Assembly: GCF_901000735.1 (NCBI RefSeq)
Contig: NC_081541.1
Span: 27,306,258-27,370,257, forward strand
Length of the DNA stretch: 64,000 nt
Direction: 5' to 3'
Source: Corylus avellana
Lineage: Eukaryota > Streptophyta > Magnoliopsida > Fagales > Betulaceae
Part shown: piece by piece, positions 23,129 through 34,594 of the stretch
Layout of the letters: each line of letters begins with the position of its first letter
Position numbering within the stretch: the first letter of the stretch is position 1
The notes under the pieces: model-generated
What the model saw: only the letters and a program-made list of their open reading frames with translations
Databases searched by the model: none
Told to the model about the DNA's origin: nothing
Program-made: the position numbers and the translations under genes

Positions 23129-24310
23129 GTGATCAGAAACAAATGGGTATTTAAAATCAAGAGGAAAGCCGATGGAAGTATAGAGCGGTTCAAGGCAAGA
23201 CTAGTAGCTAAGGGCTTTGATCAACAGAGTGGTATCGACTACACTGAAACTTTTAGTCCAGTGATCAAAGCTTCTACCATTCGCATCATTCTTACTCTTG
23301 CAGTCCACTTTGATTGGTCCATCAGACAACTTGATGTGTGTAATGCCTTTCTGTAAGGCTCATTGGGAGAAGAGGTATACATGGAGTAGCCACCAAGTTT
23401 TGTTCAAACTACACCACCTGATCAAGTGTGTAAACTTCACAAAGCCATTTATGGTCTCAAGCAAGCCCCTAGGGCCTAGTTCACTCGTCTCTCTACCTTT
23501 TTGTTGGAACTTGGGTTCAAGGAATCCTTAGTGGATACCTCTTTGTTTATTTACTTACATGGCTCTATTCAAGTGTACATGCTTGTGTATGTTGATGATA
23601 TTCTTATTACTAGTACTCACCCTGTTATTATCTCTACCATCATTAACAAGCTGCAGCAGGAATTTCCTCTAAAGGACTTGGGGCCCTTAAGTTTCTTCCT
23701 TGGTATTCAGGTTACTCGTACTGCTTCTGGTCTGCATCTTTGCCAAACGAAGTATATCCTTAAACTTCTCAGCAAAGCACACATGGTAGACTCAAAACCA
23801 TCCAAATCTCCCTGTGCATCTGGCTCCAAACTATCTAGATATGAAGGTGAACCTTTGACTGATCCCACGGTTTACAGGCAAATTGTAGGTGCTTTACAAT
23901 ATTGTACACTTACACGTCCCGACATTGCTTACTCTGTTAATCAACTTTGTCAACACATGCATGCCCCTACCTCAGCTCACTGGATTGTAGCCAAACGAGT
24001 GTTAAGGTATCTTAATGGTTCTTCCAATCATGGTCTGTATTACACCAAGAGTAACCTGCAGGTCAATGCCTTTTGTGACTCAGATTGGGCTGGATGCCCT
24101 GATGACCGCCGGTCTACCACCGGCTTTGCTGTCTTTCTTGGTGACCGTCTTATTGCTTGGAGTGCCAAGAAACAAGCTGTGATCTCCCGCTCTAGCACAG
24201 AAGCTGAATACCGAGCTCTCTCTCTCACCACCGCAGAACTCTTCTGGATTAGGATGTTGTTCAAAGAAATTGGCATATTTCTCAAAGTACCCTCCCGTTC
24301 TATGGTGTGA
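23129..24310 (+). pseudogene. copia pol: reverse transcriptase and RNase H, broken
   Basis: RT starts [14 protein letters not shown], with [12 protein letters not shown] and the DVCNAFL block interrupted by a stop near 23355. After two more stops it resumes at 23501 with the catalytic YVDD motif (LVYVDDILI, near 23590). RNase H follows ([17 protein letters not shown] near 24075, [10 protein letters not shown] near 24195). The sequence then changes frame near 24300 and continues as ..[28 protein letters not shown] remnant to about 24390. Transposition in cis would be impossible. Confidence 0.85.
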
Positions 24311-24537
24311 TAATCTGAGTGCTTTAGCCTTGGCATCTAATCCAGTCTTTCATGCACGTACGAAACACATTGAGGTGGATTATCATTTTGTTTGAGAAAA
24401 GGTCCTCAATCATGATGTTGTTATCAAGTTCATCTCCACAAATGATCAGGTTGCAGGTGTGTTGACGAAGGGTCTTTCTTCGTCTCGATTCCTCTCTCTT
24501 AAGTCCAAGCTGATGGTGGTTCCTCCACCTATCAGCT

Positions 24538-24547
24538 TGCGGGAGGG
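24538..24547 (+). other. Polypurine tract
   Basis: Purine-rich GCGGGAGGG immediately precedes the 3' LTR start TGTTAGC. Position and composition fit the plus-strand priming site. Confidence 0.7.
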
Positions 24548-24948
24548 TGTTAGCTGATATCATGTTCAATGTTCTCTGGTTCTGTGATCGATCGCAAAAG
24601 GTCAAAAACCTTCTGGCTCCGCGATCGATCGCAAGCCTAATGTGCGTTCGAGCGCAAAAGGTCGAAAACCTACTGGTACTGCGATCGATCGCAGCAACGC
24701 AAAAATCAGAGACAGTGCAGATTCTCAAAACTAATAAGGAAAGATACTACAGCTCACAATTAAAGGGATCCAACCATATCAAGATTTTACACTTGTGCAA
24801 CAAGGAACAACGTTTTCCTTGGTATCTAAGGAAAACCTTGTATTGTAATTATTGTTTTTTATACACTAGGTCTAAGGCTGTATATATACAACACTTATGT
24901 ATTTTGTAATGTTCGTGCCTTTGAATAAAAACTTCATCAAAGTATTCA
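24548..24948 (+). repeat. 3' LTR of copia element
   Basis: 401 bp, begins TGTTAGCTGATATC and ends AAAGTATTCA. Relative to the 5' LTR it lacks two stretches, each bounded by GATCGATC-type repeats, and the 'CATGTTCCTTGTTTAACAAG'-like segment. Confidence 0.9.
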
Positions 24949-24953
24949 GTGTA

Positions 24954-26545
24954 TTGGGTCGACCCGATTCTGTTCCTTTTTTGCTGAAAGCGTGCCATTA
25001 TCTGCTGACGAATATCTTCAAGCATTGTTAGTATGGGCTTACTCCTAGCATCTTTAGTCCAAGCATTGAAGCTCTCAATCAAGTTATTTAACAACATGTC
25101 GCATTTGACGTGGCAGCTGAAAGCATGTCTGGACCATGATGCCTTAGGTACATCATTAAGGTAAGCGTGTGCACCTTTGTCCATTGCCAAGATCTTCTGC
25201 ATGTGGTGATCAAAGGTATAAATATTGGCTGCCCGTGCAGCCCCCCACAACTCATCCTTAAATGCTTTCCCCGTGTAGCCTCTCAATTTCAAATTCTCAT
25301 ATAGGTGCCGAACACAAAAGCGATGCTCAGCATGTGGCAACACAACGTCAACTGCATTTCCAAGCCCCTACACACATACGTAAGAAAATAAACAAATATA
25401 ATAAACAAATACCATAACACATTAAGAATATAAGTAGTTTATTAAACTAGGTACCTTCTACCTGTCAGACATGATAGCCCAACCAAGTCCGCCTGCTGCC
25501 CCGTCTAAGTTCTCTAGTAAAATGGTAATAAACCACTGCCACAAATCTCGTCTCTACCTCAGCCACAACAAATGCAATGGGGAACATGTCGTCGTTGCCA
25601 TCCTTGCCTATGGCACACAGCAATTGCTACTATCAGGGTTGGTGCTACATATTGCCAATGTGTATCTCTTTGTGAGGCGATATTGCTTGGAATGGCTACC
25701 AAATAGTTGATGTACCGCCTCCATTTTCGCTTTATAGCAACGAGCAATTGGCACATTTATGTTAAGGTCGCTCTTCACCCTCTCTTTCAATGCATAGGGT
25801 GTCCATGTTGGATCATCTTTGAAATCCTTCTTATAAGTACAAACAAGATACTCTACATCACATATTGTGATTTCGTACTGATTACCACAAATATGAGTCG
25901 GGTAGTAGCTTTTAATTTGAATACAAGTCCGAGTAGCACCTATAGAAGCATGAATCCTCCAGTTGCAGTGATCTTCTTTAAATATTGCACTAACCCTACT
26001 CATGTAATTGCATTTGTATTGGTAATCGAACCTCTGTTACACAACATGAGTCTTTAGTGCCCGCTTGTAGACATACATATCTGCAAACTCATCCCCAACT
26101 CGAAACATTATGGGAATTTTCAAGTCAAACTTCTCATTGAACTGCCTATACTGCTTCTTCTTTCCAACATCGTCTGAATCACTTCCTTGCAAACTTGCAA
26201 GACCATCACTTGAATCATCAGATGCCTTATCTCCAAACTCGGCTCCCGTATCAATTATATTACAATCAACCTTGTCCCACCAGTGAGCCGTTCCATCCTT
26301 CTCTTTGGTGACTTCATCAGCATCGTAGAATAGGTCCTCATCCTCATATTCAGATAGTTCCAAGTCACTCAACAGCTCTTTGATCACTTGATCAATATCA
26401 TCAGCCACTGTGGTCTTCCGTGGCCTACCATATTTTCTTTTTTGTTTACCGCTTGTGGGCATGACATTCACATCTACACTAACATTGTCATCTACACCGA
26501 CATGCGTATTGTCCTCCACACCGACACGAACGTTTTTTCCTTTTC
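24954..26545 (-). pseudogene. MULE (MuDR-like) transposase, N-terminal and catalytic part
   Basis: Read 5' to 3' on minus: an acidic, Asp/Glu-rich N-terminal exon beginning after a TTTTCAG acceptor at 26545, with a GRPRK AT-hook-like patch (about 26430). Next is the MuDR DNA-binding zinc module (CNWRIHASIGATRT..YPTHIC near 25900-25985). Then comes a degraded catalytic stretch and the MULE block HRFCVRHLYENLK..GKAFKDELWGAARA near 25180-25330. Frame breaks and stops separate the blocks. The gene continues at 19834 beyond the copia insertion. Confidence 0.85.
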
Positions 26546-26610
26546 CTGAAAAAAAAAAAAAAGAAAAAAAAAAAAGAAAAGAAAAACATTGCATTCATTA
26601 ACATAATATA

Positions 26611-26976
26611 AAGAGAAAAATGAAAAATTAGTCCTTATGGTTTACCTGATTTATAATTAACTCCTTATGGTATCAAAATGAATTTAAAGGTCCCCGAAGT
26701 ATGCCAAAAAAATAATTTAGTCCTTATAGTCAAATTCCGTCCACTAATTTAACAGATTCAGTTAGTGTGACACTGACTTAAATATGACAAGTATTACAAT
26801 TTTATTGGTTATAACGTTTCATGTTATCATAATCTGTTAAGTCAGTAAACGGAATTTGACCATAGGGACTAAATTATTTTTTTGGTATACCTTAGGGACC
26901 TTTGAGTTTATTTTGATACTACAAGGGGTTAATTGCAAATCAAGTAAACCACAAGGACTGATTTTGCATTTTTTCC
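26611..26976. mobile_element. Foldback MITE in the MULE upstream region
   Basis: Termini are inverted: AGTCCTTATGGTTTACCTGA on the left matches the complement of the right end, AGTCCTTGTGGTTTACTTGA. The arms extend through AACTCCTTATGGTATCAAAAT and AAATTCCGTCCACT versus their complements. About 365 bp, no coding capacity. Confidence 0.7.
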
Positions 26977-27035
26977 TAATATCAAATTAAAAGAATAAAC
27001 TAAACTTCACTAAAAAATAATAATAATAATCCGGT

Positions 27036-27515
27036 GTACCTCCTCGACTTGTGGTCAGTTGCATGCTTGGTTGCCCGCTTGGAGATGCATATTTTGTGGA
27101 GGTCCTTCTCTTGGTTGGAGTACTAACAGCAGTTGTCTTCCTTTCTCTTCTTGACAAAAAAAAAAAAAAAAACATTGCATTCATTAACATAATACAAACA
27201 TAAAATAATAAATCAACCATCACTAAAAAAAAAAAAAATTATCATGTGTACCTCCTCGACTGCTGGTCGGTTGGTTGCTTGGTTGCCCACTTTGAGGTGC
27301 ACATTTAGTGGATGTCCTTCGCTTGGTTGGAGTTCTAACAACAGTCGATTTCCTTCCTCTTTTTGAGGGAAAAAAAAAAAAAATTCAAGTATTAACATAC
27401 TATCAATTGAAAAGAATAAACTAAACATCAACAAAAAATAAAAATAAAAACAAATAATATTATCCTATGTACCTCCTTGACTGCTAGTCGGTTGGTTGCC
27501 CGCTTGGCAGAGACG
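27036..27515 (-). repeat. Tandemly repeated exon-like units upstream of the MULE transposase
   Basis: Three head-to-tail units spaced about 212 and 220 bp: 27040-27149, 27252-about 27359 and 27472-about 27511 (truncated). Each reads on minus as a T-rich acceptor, about 110 nt encoding 'RRERKTTAVSTPTKRRTS'-like basic peptide, then GGAG|GTAC.. donor. The spacer AACATTGCATTCATTAACAT also recurs at about 26585 and 27173, so the duplicated unit includes intron sequence. Confidence 0.65.
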
Positions 27516-28124
27516 GAGGAGTGGGGGGGGGGGGGGGGGGACTCCAAGCCCCATCCCTAACTTTCTAAGAAAAATTTTTTTTAGGGAAAAAAAATAAAAA
27601 TAAAAATAAATAATATTACTATAAACCCATCGGCCCTTATCCAATAAAATGTTCAGCCTTAATTACTTAGTTACTCAACAAATGTTTTTGACCCTTACCC
27701 AACAATTTTTTTGGCCTTTTACCTTGACCCATCCAAATTAACCTTGAAAATCAACTCACAAACATCCACAGCCGCGCAACCAATGTTGCAGTTACAGACC
27801 TCCATAGTCTCAAACAACTTCACAATCTTCACTTGATCTCCAGGCTCCAGCAGGTAACAATCAATTGGAAATTTGTACTACGTACGAATAACGGATTGTA
27901 AGTTCCTTAAACCCTAACTCCAATTTTGTCTTCTCTATTGTCACCACTGTAGAATCAAAATCATAATCAATTTTGTTTTTGTCTTATAGAAAACGTAGAA
28001 TAGAATAAGAATTAGAAGGTTAGGACTTAGGTATATGTCACTATATAGTCAAATAGTCATATAATATAAAGAAACTGAAAAGGAAAGAAAAAAAAAAAAA
28101 AATAAACAGAGAAAGAGGTAAGAA
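27516..28124. other. Intergenic, poly(G) tract and AT-rich DNA
   Basis: A poly(G) run at about 27523-27540 truncates the third exon-like repeat. The rest shows no gene or clear element. Confidence 0.45.
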
Positions 28125-29075
28125 TTCAATTTCGTCTTTTTTAGTGGTTTCCATTAGGGTTTAATGACAAAAATTGACGGAGGGAGGTCAATTGCATCAA
28201 ATTGAAAATTCAATGAAAAATTGAGAGTTTTTGAAATTTGGAAGTTCTTCTCAAAACGCGTAGTAGTTCAGGAGTCCCAAGTGAAGTTATTCCAATTTTT
28301 TAAAAGAAATGCTCTACGTAACCGATGTTAAAATGGTTGGGAATTAATATTACTTATTGAGCTTTTTTACTTACCCGTGTTGGTTTTCATTTTTCATGTC
28401 GAGATGAAGCACAATAGGAGGTAGAAAACAAGTTAGATGTGGAAATAAGTCATGTTATGACATGTTTTAGTTAAATCATTTTCAATTAGTGCCTATGGGC
28501 ACAAATGAGATAATTATTTGTCCTACTCTTTTCATTATGACATGTTTAAGACCTTTACATTTCTGCATTTATGGTTAATAGCGTACTTTTAAACTCGTGT
28601 GTTTAATGTTCTAGTTAGTGCTCTATACATCCCATTCATGACCTTTGAAAAACGAATTCTCTCTATTTTATTTGAATTTTTGCCTAAATGGCTCCCATGA
28701 TCCGGCCTTTGGGTCTCTTAGTTAACCAACTCTAACATGTTTAATTTTTAATAATAATAATAGTGTTAGAAAGGAAAGAATTGGGAAAAAGAAAACAAGA
28801 ATAGAGAGAAATTGATACTAATTATCTCATTGAATTAAATGAAAGCTTCAATTACACTTTATATGCGTAAGCTAATCTACATAAACTGTTAATTAAACTG
28901 TTTTACTGAACTAACTACCTCTAGCTAACTAATTAATTAATTTCATCCCATAACAGCTTGATGACTTGGCTGCGTAGCTGTGTGTTGACATGTTTAATAA
29001 ACAGGGTTCGAACTGAAGAAATTCATAGGCCTAACTCATCTCATAAAATCGGTTCTATAGGAAATAGTTGCACAT

Positions 29076-29770
29076 ATTAGGAAATTAATCCTATTTCCCA
29101 AGACCCGTGAGATGCGAAAAATAAGAAAAATGCGGAATAACAAAGATAAGCAATCACACACGACACAAAGATTTAAGTGGTTCGGCTTAACAAGCCTACA
29201 TCCACTGGCGGAGACGACCCGGAGAAAATTCACTATCAAAAGATGGAGTACAAAAATAGTAGAAAGAAAATCAATTAGATTCCAAAGCCCCAATACACTC
29301 AAATCTCACTATCACACAAGAGAGATTATTTCCAAAATAGAATACAAAAGACAGATGTACAAACTCTTCTTTTGCTGGAACACGGATGGCGATTAATCTC
29401 TATTTTCTTTTATCACTCTGCAGCACCCTTTTTCTTCTAATCACTTGTTTTTGGCTCCTCCAAAAACCACCAAGAAGAAAATACCCTTGCTGCCCTTGTA
29501 CCTCCTTCTCTCAAATTCTCTCCTTTTTCTCCTCTCTTTGGTGCTTCACGTTTTTGGCACACACAAATTCACCTTGTGCTTTGTTCCTTATATAGAAGCT
29601 TAAGTCTCCTTTTACATGTTGGTCTAGGACTTCTACTATAAGTCAAACAAGGAGTCCAAGTACACGTAAGAGAAGGACTCCAAAACAAACTTGGACAAAA
29701 GTCTCCTAAACCCAAAAGGAGTAGAGAACTAGTGGGGCCCACGTGTGATGGGTGGCAAGTCACACTAACA
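29076..29770. mobile_element. Solo-LTR-like insertion in arm A
   Basis: 695 bp flanked by GCACAT (29070-29075 and 29771-29776). On minus it begins TGTTAGTGTGACTTG and ends CCTAAT just before the duplication. Arm B lacks it at the equivalent site near 44930. The string AAGTGGTTCGGCTTAACAAG is a common plant retroelement motif. No protein-coding domain, so a solo LTR is the best guess. Confidence 0.6.
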
Positions 29771-29863
29771 GCACATTCTTTATAAACATGCTCAAGGTCT
29801 TGTCCACAGGTAATATGAGACTATTCATCAACACCCTTCCTCACATCAGGCCAATATTTTTTA

Positions 29864-30406
29864 GGGTTAATAACTTTTTTGGTACCTGAGTTTTCACTTT
29901 TTTATTTTTTTCCCCCTGAGTTTTAAAACATGACAAATCTAGTACCCAACCTATGGGGAAAAGACAAAATCAATACCTCTGTTAGTTCCGTCAGTCCTAA
30001 TTAACGGGTTTAGTAGGAAAATCAACAAGGAAAGCTTAGAACTAGTCTCTGAAATTATCCGAAAGAACTTGGACATGTAATAGTGTCTGAAATAAAAATA
30101 AATTCTTGTCAACTCGGCACACATTATTTCCCTTGTTTTCTTGGCAACCAAACAGTGGCAGCTCGTTTTTATTTTTATTTTTATTTTTTTATATTTTTTA
30201 ATTTTTAATTATTTTTACTTTTTAGGGTTCCAAGCTTTCCTTGTTGATTTTCCTACTAAACCCATTAATTAGGACTGACGGAACTAATGGAGGTATTGAT
30301 TTTGTCTTTTCCCCATAAGTTAGGTACTAGATTTGTCATGTTTTAAAACTCAGGGGGAAAAAAATAAAAAAAGTGAAAACTCAGGTACCAAAAAAGTTAT
30401 TAACCC
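29864..30406. mobile_element. Non-autonomous Mutator-like element (long-TIR MITE)
   Basis: 543 bp, ends GGGTTAATAAC / GTTATTAACCC with arms of about 165 bp. A perfect 9-bp target duplication TATTTTTTA lies at 29855-29863 and 30407-30415. The mirrored arm B keeps the unoccupied site (TAAAAAATA, 44845-44853), which proves the boundaries. Confidence 0.92.
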
Positions 30407-30764
30407 TATTTTTTATGATCCTTGTCACGGGATAAGTAGTGTGGGCCTCATTCGTCCTGTGGTAAGCTCTGATACCATGAAGAAATTTGTGGGCCTAACT
30501 CATCTCATATAACAGGTTATATAGGAGAAGACTACTCATTCTTTATAAAAATGACCAAAATCTTGTCCACAGGCTATGTGAAATTATTCTTCAACACAAA
30601 CATCCCATATGTGACATAACAAGTGAGAGCACAAGATAGAGCATGGAAAGTGTCGGTTGAAATGGTGATATGATCACATGGATAATTGAAGCTTCTATTA
30701 TTTATTTTTTTTTTTATAAAAAAATATTGAATTCTAGTAGCTGCCGTTTTGACTCAACCAAGGT

Positions 30765-31000
30765 GTGTTTGTTAAACGATTTTGGTTTGATACTGTAGCA
30801 AAAATTGATTAATGTAAAAAAAAAAAAAAAAAAAAAAAGTAAGAATGTTTGGTATGAAAAATTGAAAAAATTTTGTTTTGTAGTGATTCTTTTATTTGAA
30901 TATTAATAAAAAGTAATTGATGTGATGTAAAAAATAAGAGAATATTAGAAGAATGAAAAAAGTGAGATAAATAATAACGAATCAAAATCATTTAGCAAAT
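30765..31000. mobile_element. Small MITE shared by both duplication arms
   Basis: The terminal sequence TTTGTTAAACGATTTTG and the complement of the right end, TTTGCTAAATGATTTTG, are inverted. The mate is at about 44293-44540 in arm B. The same GTTTGGTA/TACAGTGTC type of element recurs at 54854-55135. Confidence 0.6.
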
Positions 31001-31088
31001 GGATAACACTGATTGAGACAGTTGGATATGGACTTGGTTTGATTAGATGTTGATTTGGATTGAGCAGTTGGTGGTGTCATTGAAAATA

Positions 31089-31454
31089 GAGTCCTACTAT
31101 GCGGTTGCCAAAATTTGGCAGCCTAGCGTAGGACAAATTTTAAAATAATAATAATAATAAAAAAAAAATTTGTTATTTTTTTTTGTTAATTTTTATGAGA
31201 TAATATTTAGTTTCCAATGCCTCAAAACTTATTTTTGGGTTTAAAACTAAAACCTAAGGAAGAAAGGTTAATCCTTTAGGGATGGTATCACTTAAAAACA
31301 ATTTGATCATCCTAAATTTAGTCCTAACACCTCAAATTTGAATTTCTCTTTAATATCTCTCTTCTTCAATTTAAAAAACAAATTAAAAAAAAAAAAAAAA
31401 AGTGTCAGATATCTGACGCTTAGCTGCCTCATGGCAGCCGAAAATCTTTATTCC
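31089..31454. mobile_element. 366-bp insertion with 8-bp target duplication (hAT-like)
   Basis: Flanked by TGAAAATA (31081-31088 and 31455-31462). Arm B has a single TATTTTCA (44146-44153) and no insert. Ends are weakly inverted (CGGTTGCC / GGCAGCCG). The interior TTTAAAACTAAAACCTA.. resembles 46850-46910, part of another element in this window. Confidence 0.65.
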
Positions 31455-32384
31455 TGAAAATATGTTCTAAAATCTAAAAAAAGTAGAGCAAATCGACCCA
31501 ATGGCCTCTGAAAAGCTGAAACTTTTGTTTGTGGATAACATAAAGTAGTTTCACTCTTTTCTTTTTATAAATAAATAAATAAATAAAAATTGACAAGTAC
31601 TTACTCGTGAAACATGCAACCATTTATCGTGAGATTATTGTAATTAGTGCTACCAATAATTCAAAAAACTGACTGTTAGGTTTGTTAGTTTGTAGACAAA
31701 CTGATGCTACAGTTTTCGTTCTTTTCTTGAAAAATCTTTTTTTAAAAATTGATGTTAAAGTTAGGTAGAGTTTGTCAGTAATGCAATGTAGGATATTATT
31801 GTACGACTGTAATATACTGGTCTTTTTCATTTCTGTGTTTCATCGTTATTATTATTATTTTTTTAGTTCTTCAGATTATATGAAACTATATAATCAGTCA
31901 GTATGTGTATATCTTCATTAACCATAATTTGTAAGTTGATTTTTTTTAGTTATATTAATATTTTTGTTTGCAGATAAAAGTTGAATGTTTATGGGTTAAT
32001 GTGCTTGAATGAAAATATAACACATATATAGTTGATTAGTTGTTCGTTTTTCATATGAGTCAAACGCCATGATATTTTCAGCTCAAGAAAGTGATTCAGC
32101 CAAAAAAACATTTTCTGTTTTATGTAAAAACAAATGGGAATTGAGAATAGTGATCCACAAGCAACAATTAGCCCCCTAATATTAATAATATGTAGATCAC
32201 ACATAGCATTAGCCATGTAGATAGATATATATGCAACAAAGCTAAACCACAAAATTCTCACCCTTCAAGCCAACAAGTGTTACAACTTATTATTGATATT
32301 GCTAACACAACTTAAAGATGCCATAGAACTTGAAGAGACCAATTTCCTTCTCCCACAAAATGATAATAGATATGCCAAATTACT

Positions 32385-32672
32385 CTTAGTTGATGAAGGC
32401 AGCAAACTTGTTGACTAAATCAATAGCCTTCTCACAATCTGGCTTCTTCAGGTGGAAAACATGAGCCTCTCCTTTAATTCTTCATAGTACCACCCACCCA
32501 TACTCCTTAAATGGTCGTTTTGTGCAAAAAATATAAGCACCCTCTCACACCCTAGCTTGCTTAGATCCTCTGCGGACGGTTTCAGCCTAGGATCCTCCGG
32601 CCCACCATTCGTTGGACACATGTACAACCACATGTGATCATCCTCCATACCACCAAAAAACAGGTGCACCAG
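32385..32672 (-). pseudogene. Carboxylesterase 3'-end relic in arm A
   Basis: Minus-strand translation begins abruptly within VHLFFGGMEDDHMWLYMCPT and runs through EDLSKLGCERVLIFFAQNDHL. It then skips the family's SGW..VEVVEHEG segment and ends with HVFHLKKPDCEKAIDLVNKF and a stop. Upstream of 32672 the homology stops dead. The fragment lacks HGGG and the nucleophilic Ser, so it cannot be active. It is closest to the genes at 34595 and 62922. Confidence 0.9.
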
Positions 32673-34060
32673 ATAAGAATATATATCTTCTTTAAATCTT
32701 TTAATTCTTAGTTCTATCATTCTTATTTCTTTGATAATTTTATATGTTATCCTTATTATCAAGCACCGTTGATTTTAATATACAACTAATTAGATCCTAC
32801 TTATAATTGTCCATTTTATTATCTATTGAGAATAATATATTAGTAACAAAACTTGGACATGAAAATTTAATTAGTAATTTTACAAGTCAAAAGGTAGAAA
32901 ATTTGGTTTTTAAATATTTAATATAACATTTTATTATATTAATATCTTAAAATTAAAAAATATTTTATTCTAACTTTTTGTCAAGCCTCATTTATTGAGT
33001 TGCCCCTGAATACATATGAGATTTATTTGTTGTATGTAATGAAGGCAGCCACATGTAGAGTGGGGTATGAGGCTGATTTGTTAAGTGTGGGGCTCACCTG
33101 TTTGAGGTAGCTAGGCGTTACACTCTTGTGATTGCATGCAATTCGGACAACAAATTACGCTAAATCTCGATCTTGGATGATGAACCTTATGAATGGTGTG
33201 GAAAGAAACGATGAGGGCAATAATGTGAATTGTTGTAATGTCATCTCCTTCTATATTAGGGTTTCCTGCATTTCTCCCTAATTGAAGGGGCATAGAATTT
33301 GAAAAATTCAGGTTGTTCGTTAAATAATATGTAACATATTTGTGTGCATTAAATTTTAAATCACCTTGAGTGGCCGTTTGAGAAAACCGAGTCATTTGTT
33401 TGACCTATTTCCTATATTTTGTAATTATTATCACACTATTTTAGTTTGTTCTGGATCGAGTGTTGGGGAGCTTATCCCATTTTCGCTTTTAGGATCACCA
33501 AATTCTTCTTCCTTTTGGATTAGGAGTGGCAAGATCTTCCCATGTAACAATTTCCTTATTCGATTAGAAAAAAAAATAATAATAATTAAACTAGATTTCC
33601 TTTCAGTCAACTAAAATCCAAACTTTCTTCTACCTCCCTTAGCTTGACATAGATGATGGCATGGACACACCAACAACATCAAACCCTTCGACTATTGACG
33701 TTGTCAACCCTTGAAGGGTGGTTGTAACAGCCCTGAAACCCTCGGAGTGGTGCAACCACCCCTTGAGCTTCAGGGGTTGTTGCACCACTCCAGGAGCCCT
33801 TGGGTTTGAAAGGAGACTAAAAATTTTTGGGGCATGATTAGAGAAGGAATTTAAAATTTGGAGGCACTCATCATGGCACAACCCAAATTTGATCTCATTT
33901 ATGTTGGGAAGCATATCGGGGCAGTATGGTACTTTCAGATAATTGCCCACGAGATAGGTAGAAATGAAGGGAGATTGAAACAACTGAGAACTTTGGGGCT
34001 TCCCATTTTTTTTTTTTTTTAATACCTTAATTCTTTGAAAATAAAAATTTTACCCTCTTA

Positions 34061-34098
<38 letters not shown>

Positions 34099-34594
34099 CC
34101 TCTTAGCATCTAAAATTCTAGCTCCACCCCGACTCTCAAATAAATTTTTGAGGCAAAAAAAAAAAAAAAAAAACCATTTAGGGTATAAAAATTGACTCAA
34201 GAGACTCTATGTGGTAAGCAAAAAACTCAAAACAGGTCCATATGCATAACTTCCGATCAAAATGAAAACTATCAAAGTGCCATATTATGGCCAATTATAT
34301 TGCAACACGTGTTACCTTCGATACAAAATACAAATTATATAAAAATATAAAGACATAAAATATAAATAGAAAAAAAGAAAAATAAATCATGGAATTTTGA
34401 AGGTTTGCTACCACAATTATTTATCAATTAAAAAAAAAATTCTCAATTCAAAATCAACATAAATAAATTCATTAAACAATATAGCATAAAAGAGTTTTAA
34501 TATTGGTACACACTAAAAAGATGACATAAATCATGAAGAGACCAAATTCCTTCTCCCACAAAAACAAGAAATAGATATAATAGACATGCCCAAA
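32673..34594. other. Intergenic, repeat-rich
   Basis: No gene supported. Contains a short inverted CCACCCC/GGGTTG cluster (about 33705-33805), long poly(T) runs (34006-34021, 34060-34096) and AT-rich DNA. A 114-codon minus-strand open frame at 33639-33983 has no recognisable family. Confidence 0.5.

Larger units (their letters stand above)
19840..24948 (+). mobile_element. Degenerate Ty1/copia LTR retrotransposon
   Basis: It has two LTRs, a PBS just inside the 5' LTR, a polypurine stretch just before the 3' LTR, and gag-protease-integrase-RT-RNase H order, which is the copia arrangement. It is flanked by a perfect 5-bp duplication GTGTA (19835-19839 and 24949-24953). Several in-frame stops and frame changes make it non-autonomous. 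The LTRs differ by substitutions and a ~66-bp length difference, so the insertion is not recent. It sits inside a MULE transposase gene. Confidence 0.95.
28125..32384. repeat. Arm A of a large inverted duplication (mate: 43286-45885)
   Basis: Reverse complement of this stretch aligns segment by segment to 43286-45885. Anchors: 32270-32384 with 43286-43400; 31480-31990 with 43690-44130; 30420-30700 with 44600-44840; 28780-29060 with 44945-45230; 28130-28250 with 45780-45880. Arm A is longer because it carries three insertions absent from arm B (29076-29770, 29864-30406, 31089-31454). A matching open frame on opposite strands (31989-32261 and 43392-43652) is just the mirrored sequence. Confidence 0.85.

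Noticed and set aside
31989..32261. Open frame shared with 43392-43652 (MRILWFSFVAY..)
   Set aside because: The two are mirror copies in the inverted duplication arms downstream of CXE relics. Sharing reflects duplication, not coding conservation, and no family is recognisable.
33639..33983. 114-codon minus-strand frame
   Set aside because: No family signature, overlaps a CCACCCC cluster, and no splice or promoter context supports it.
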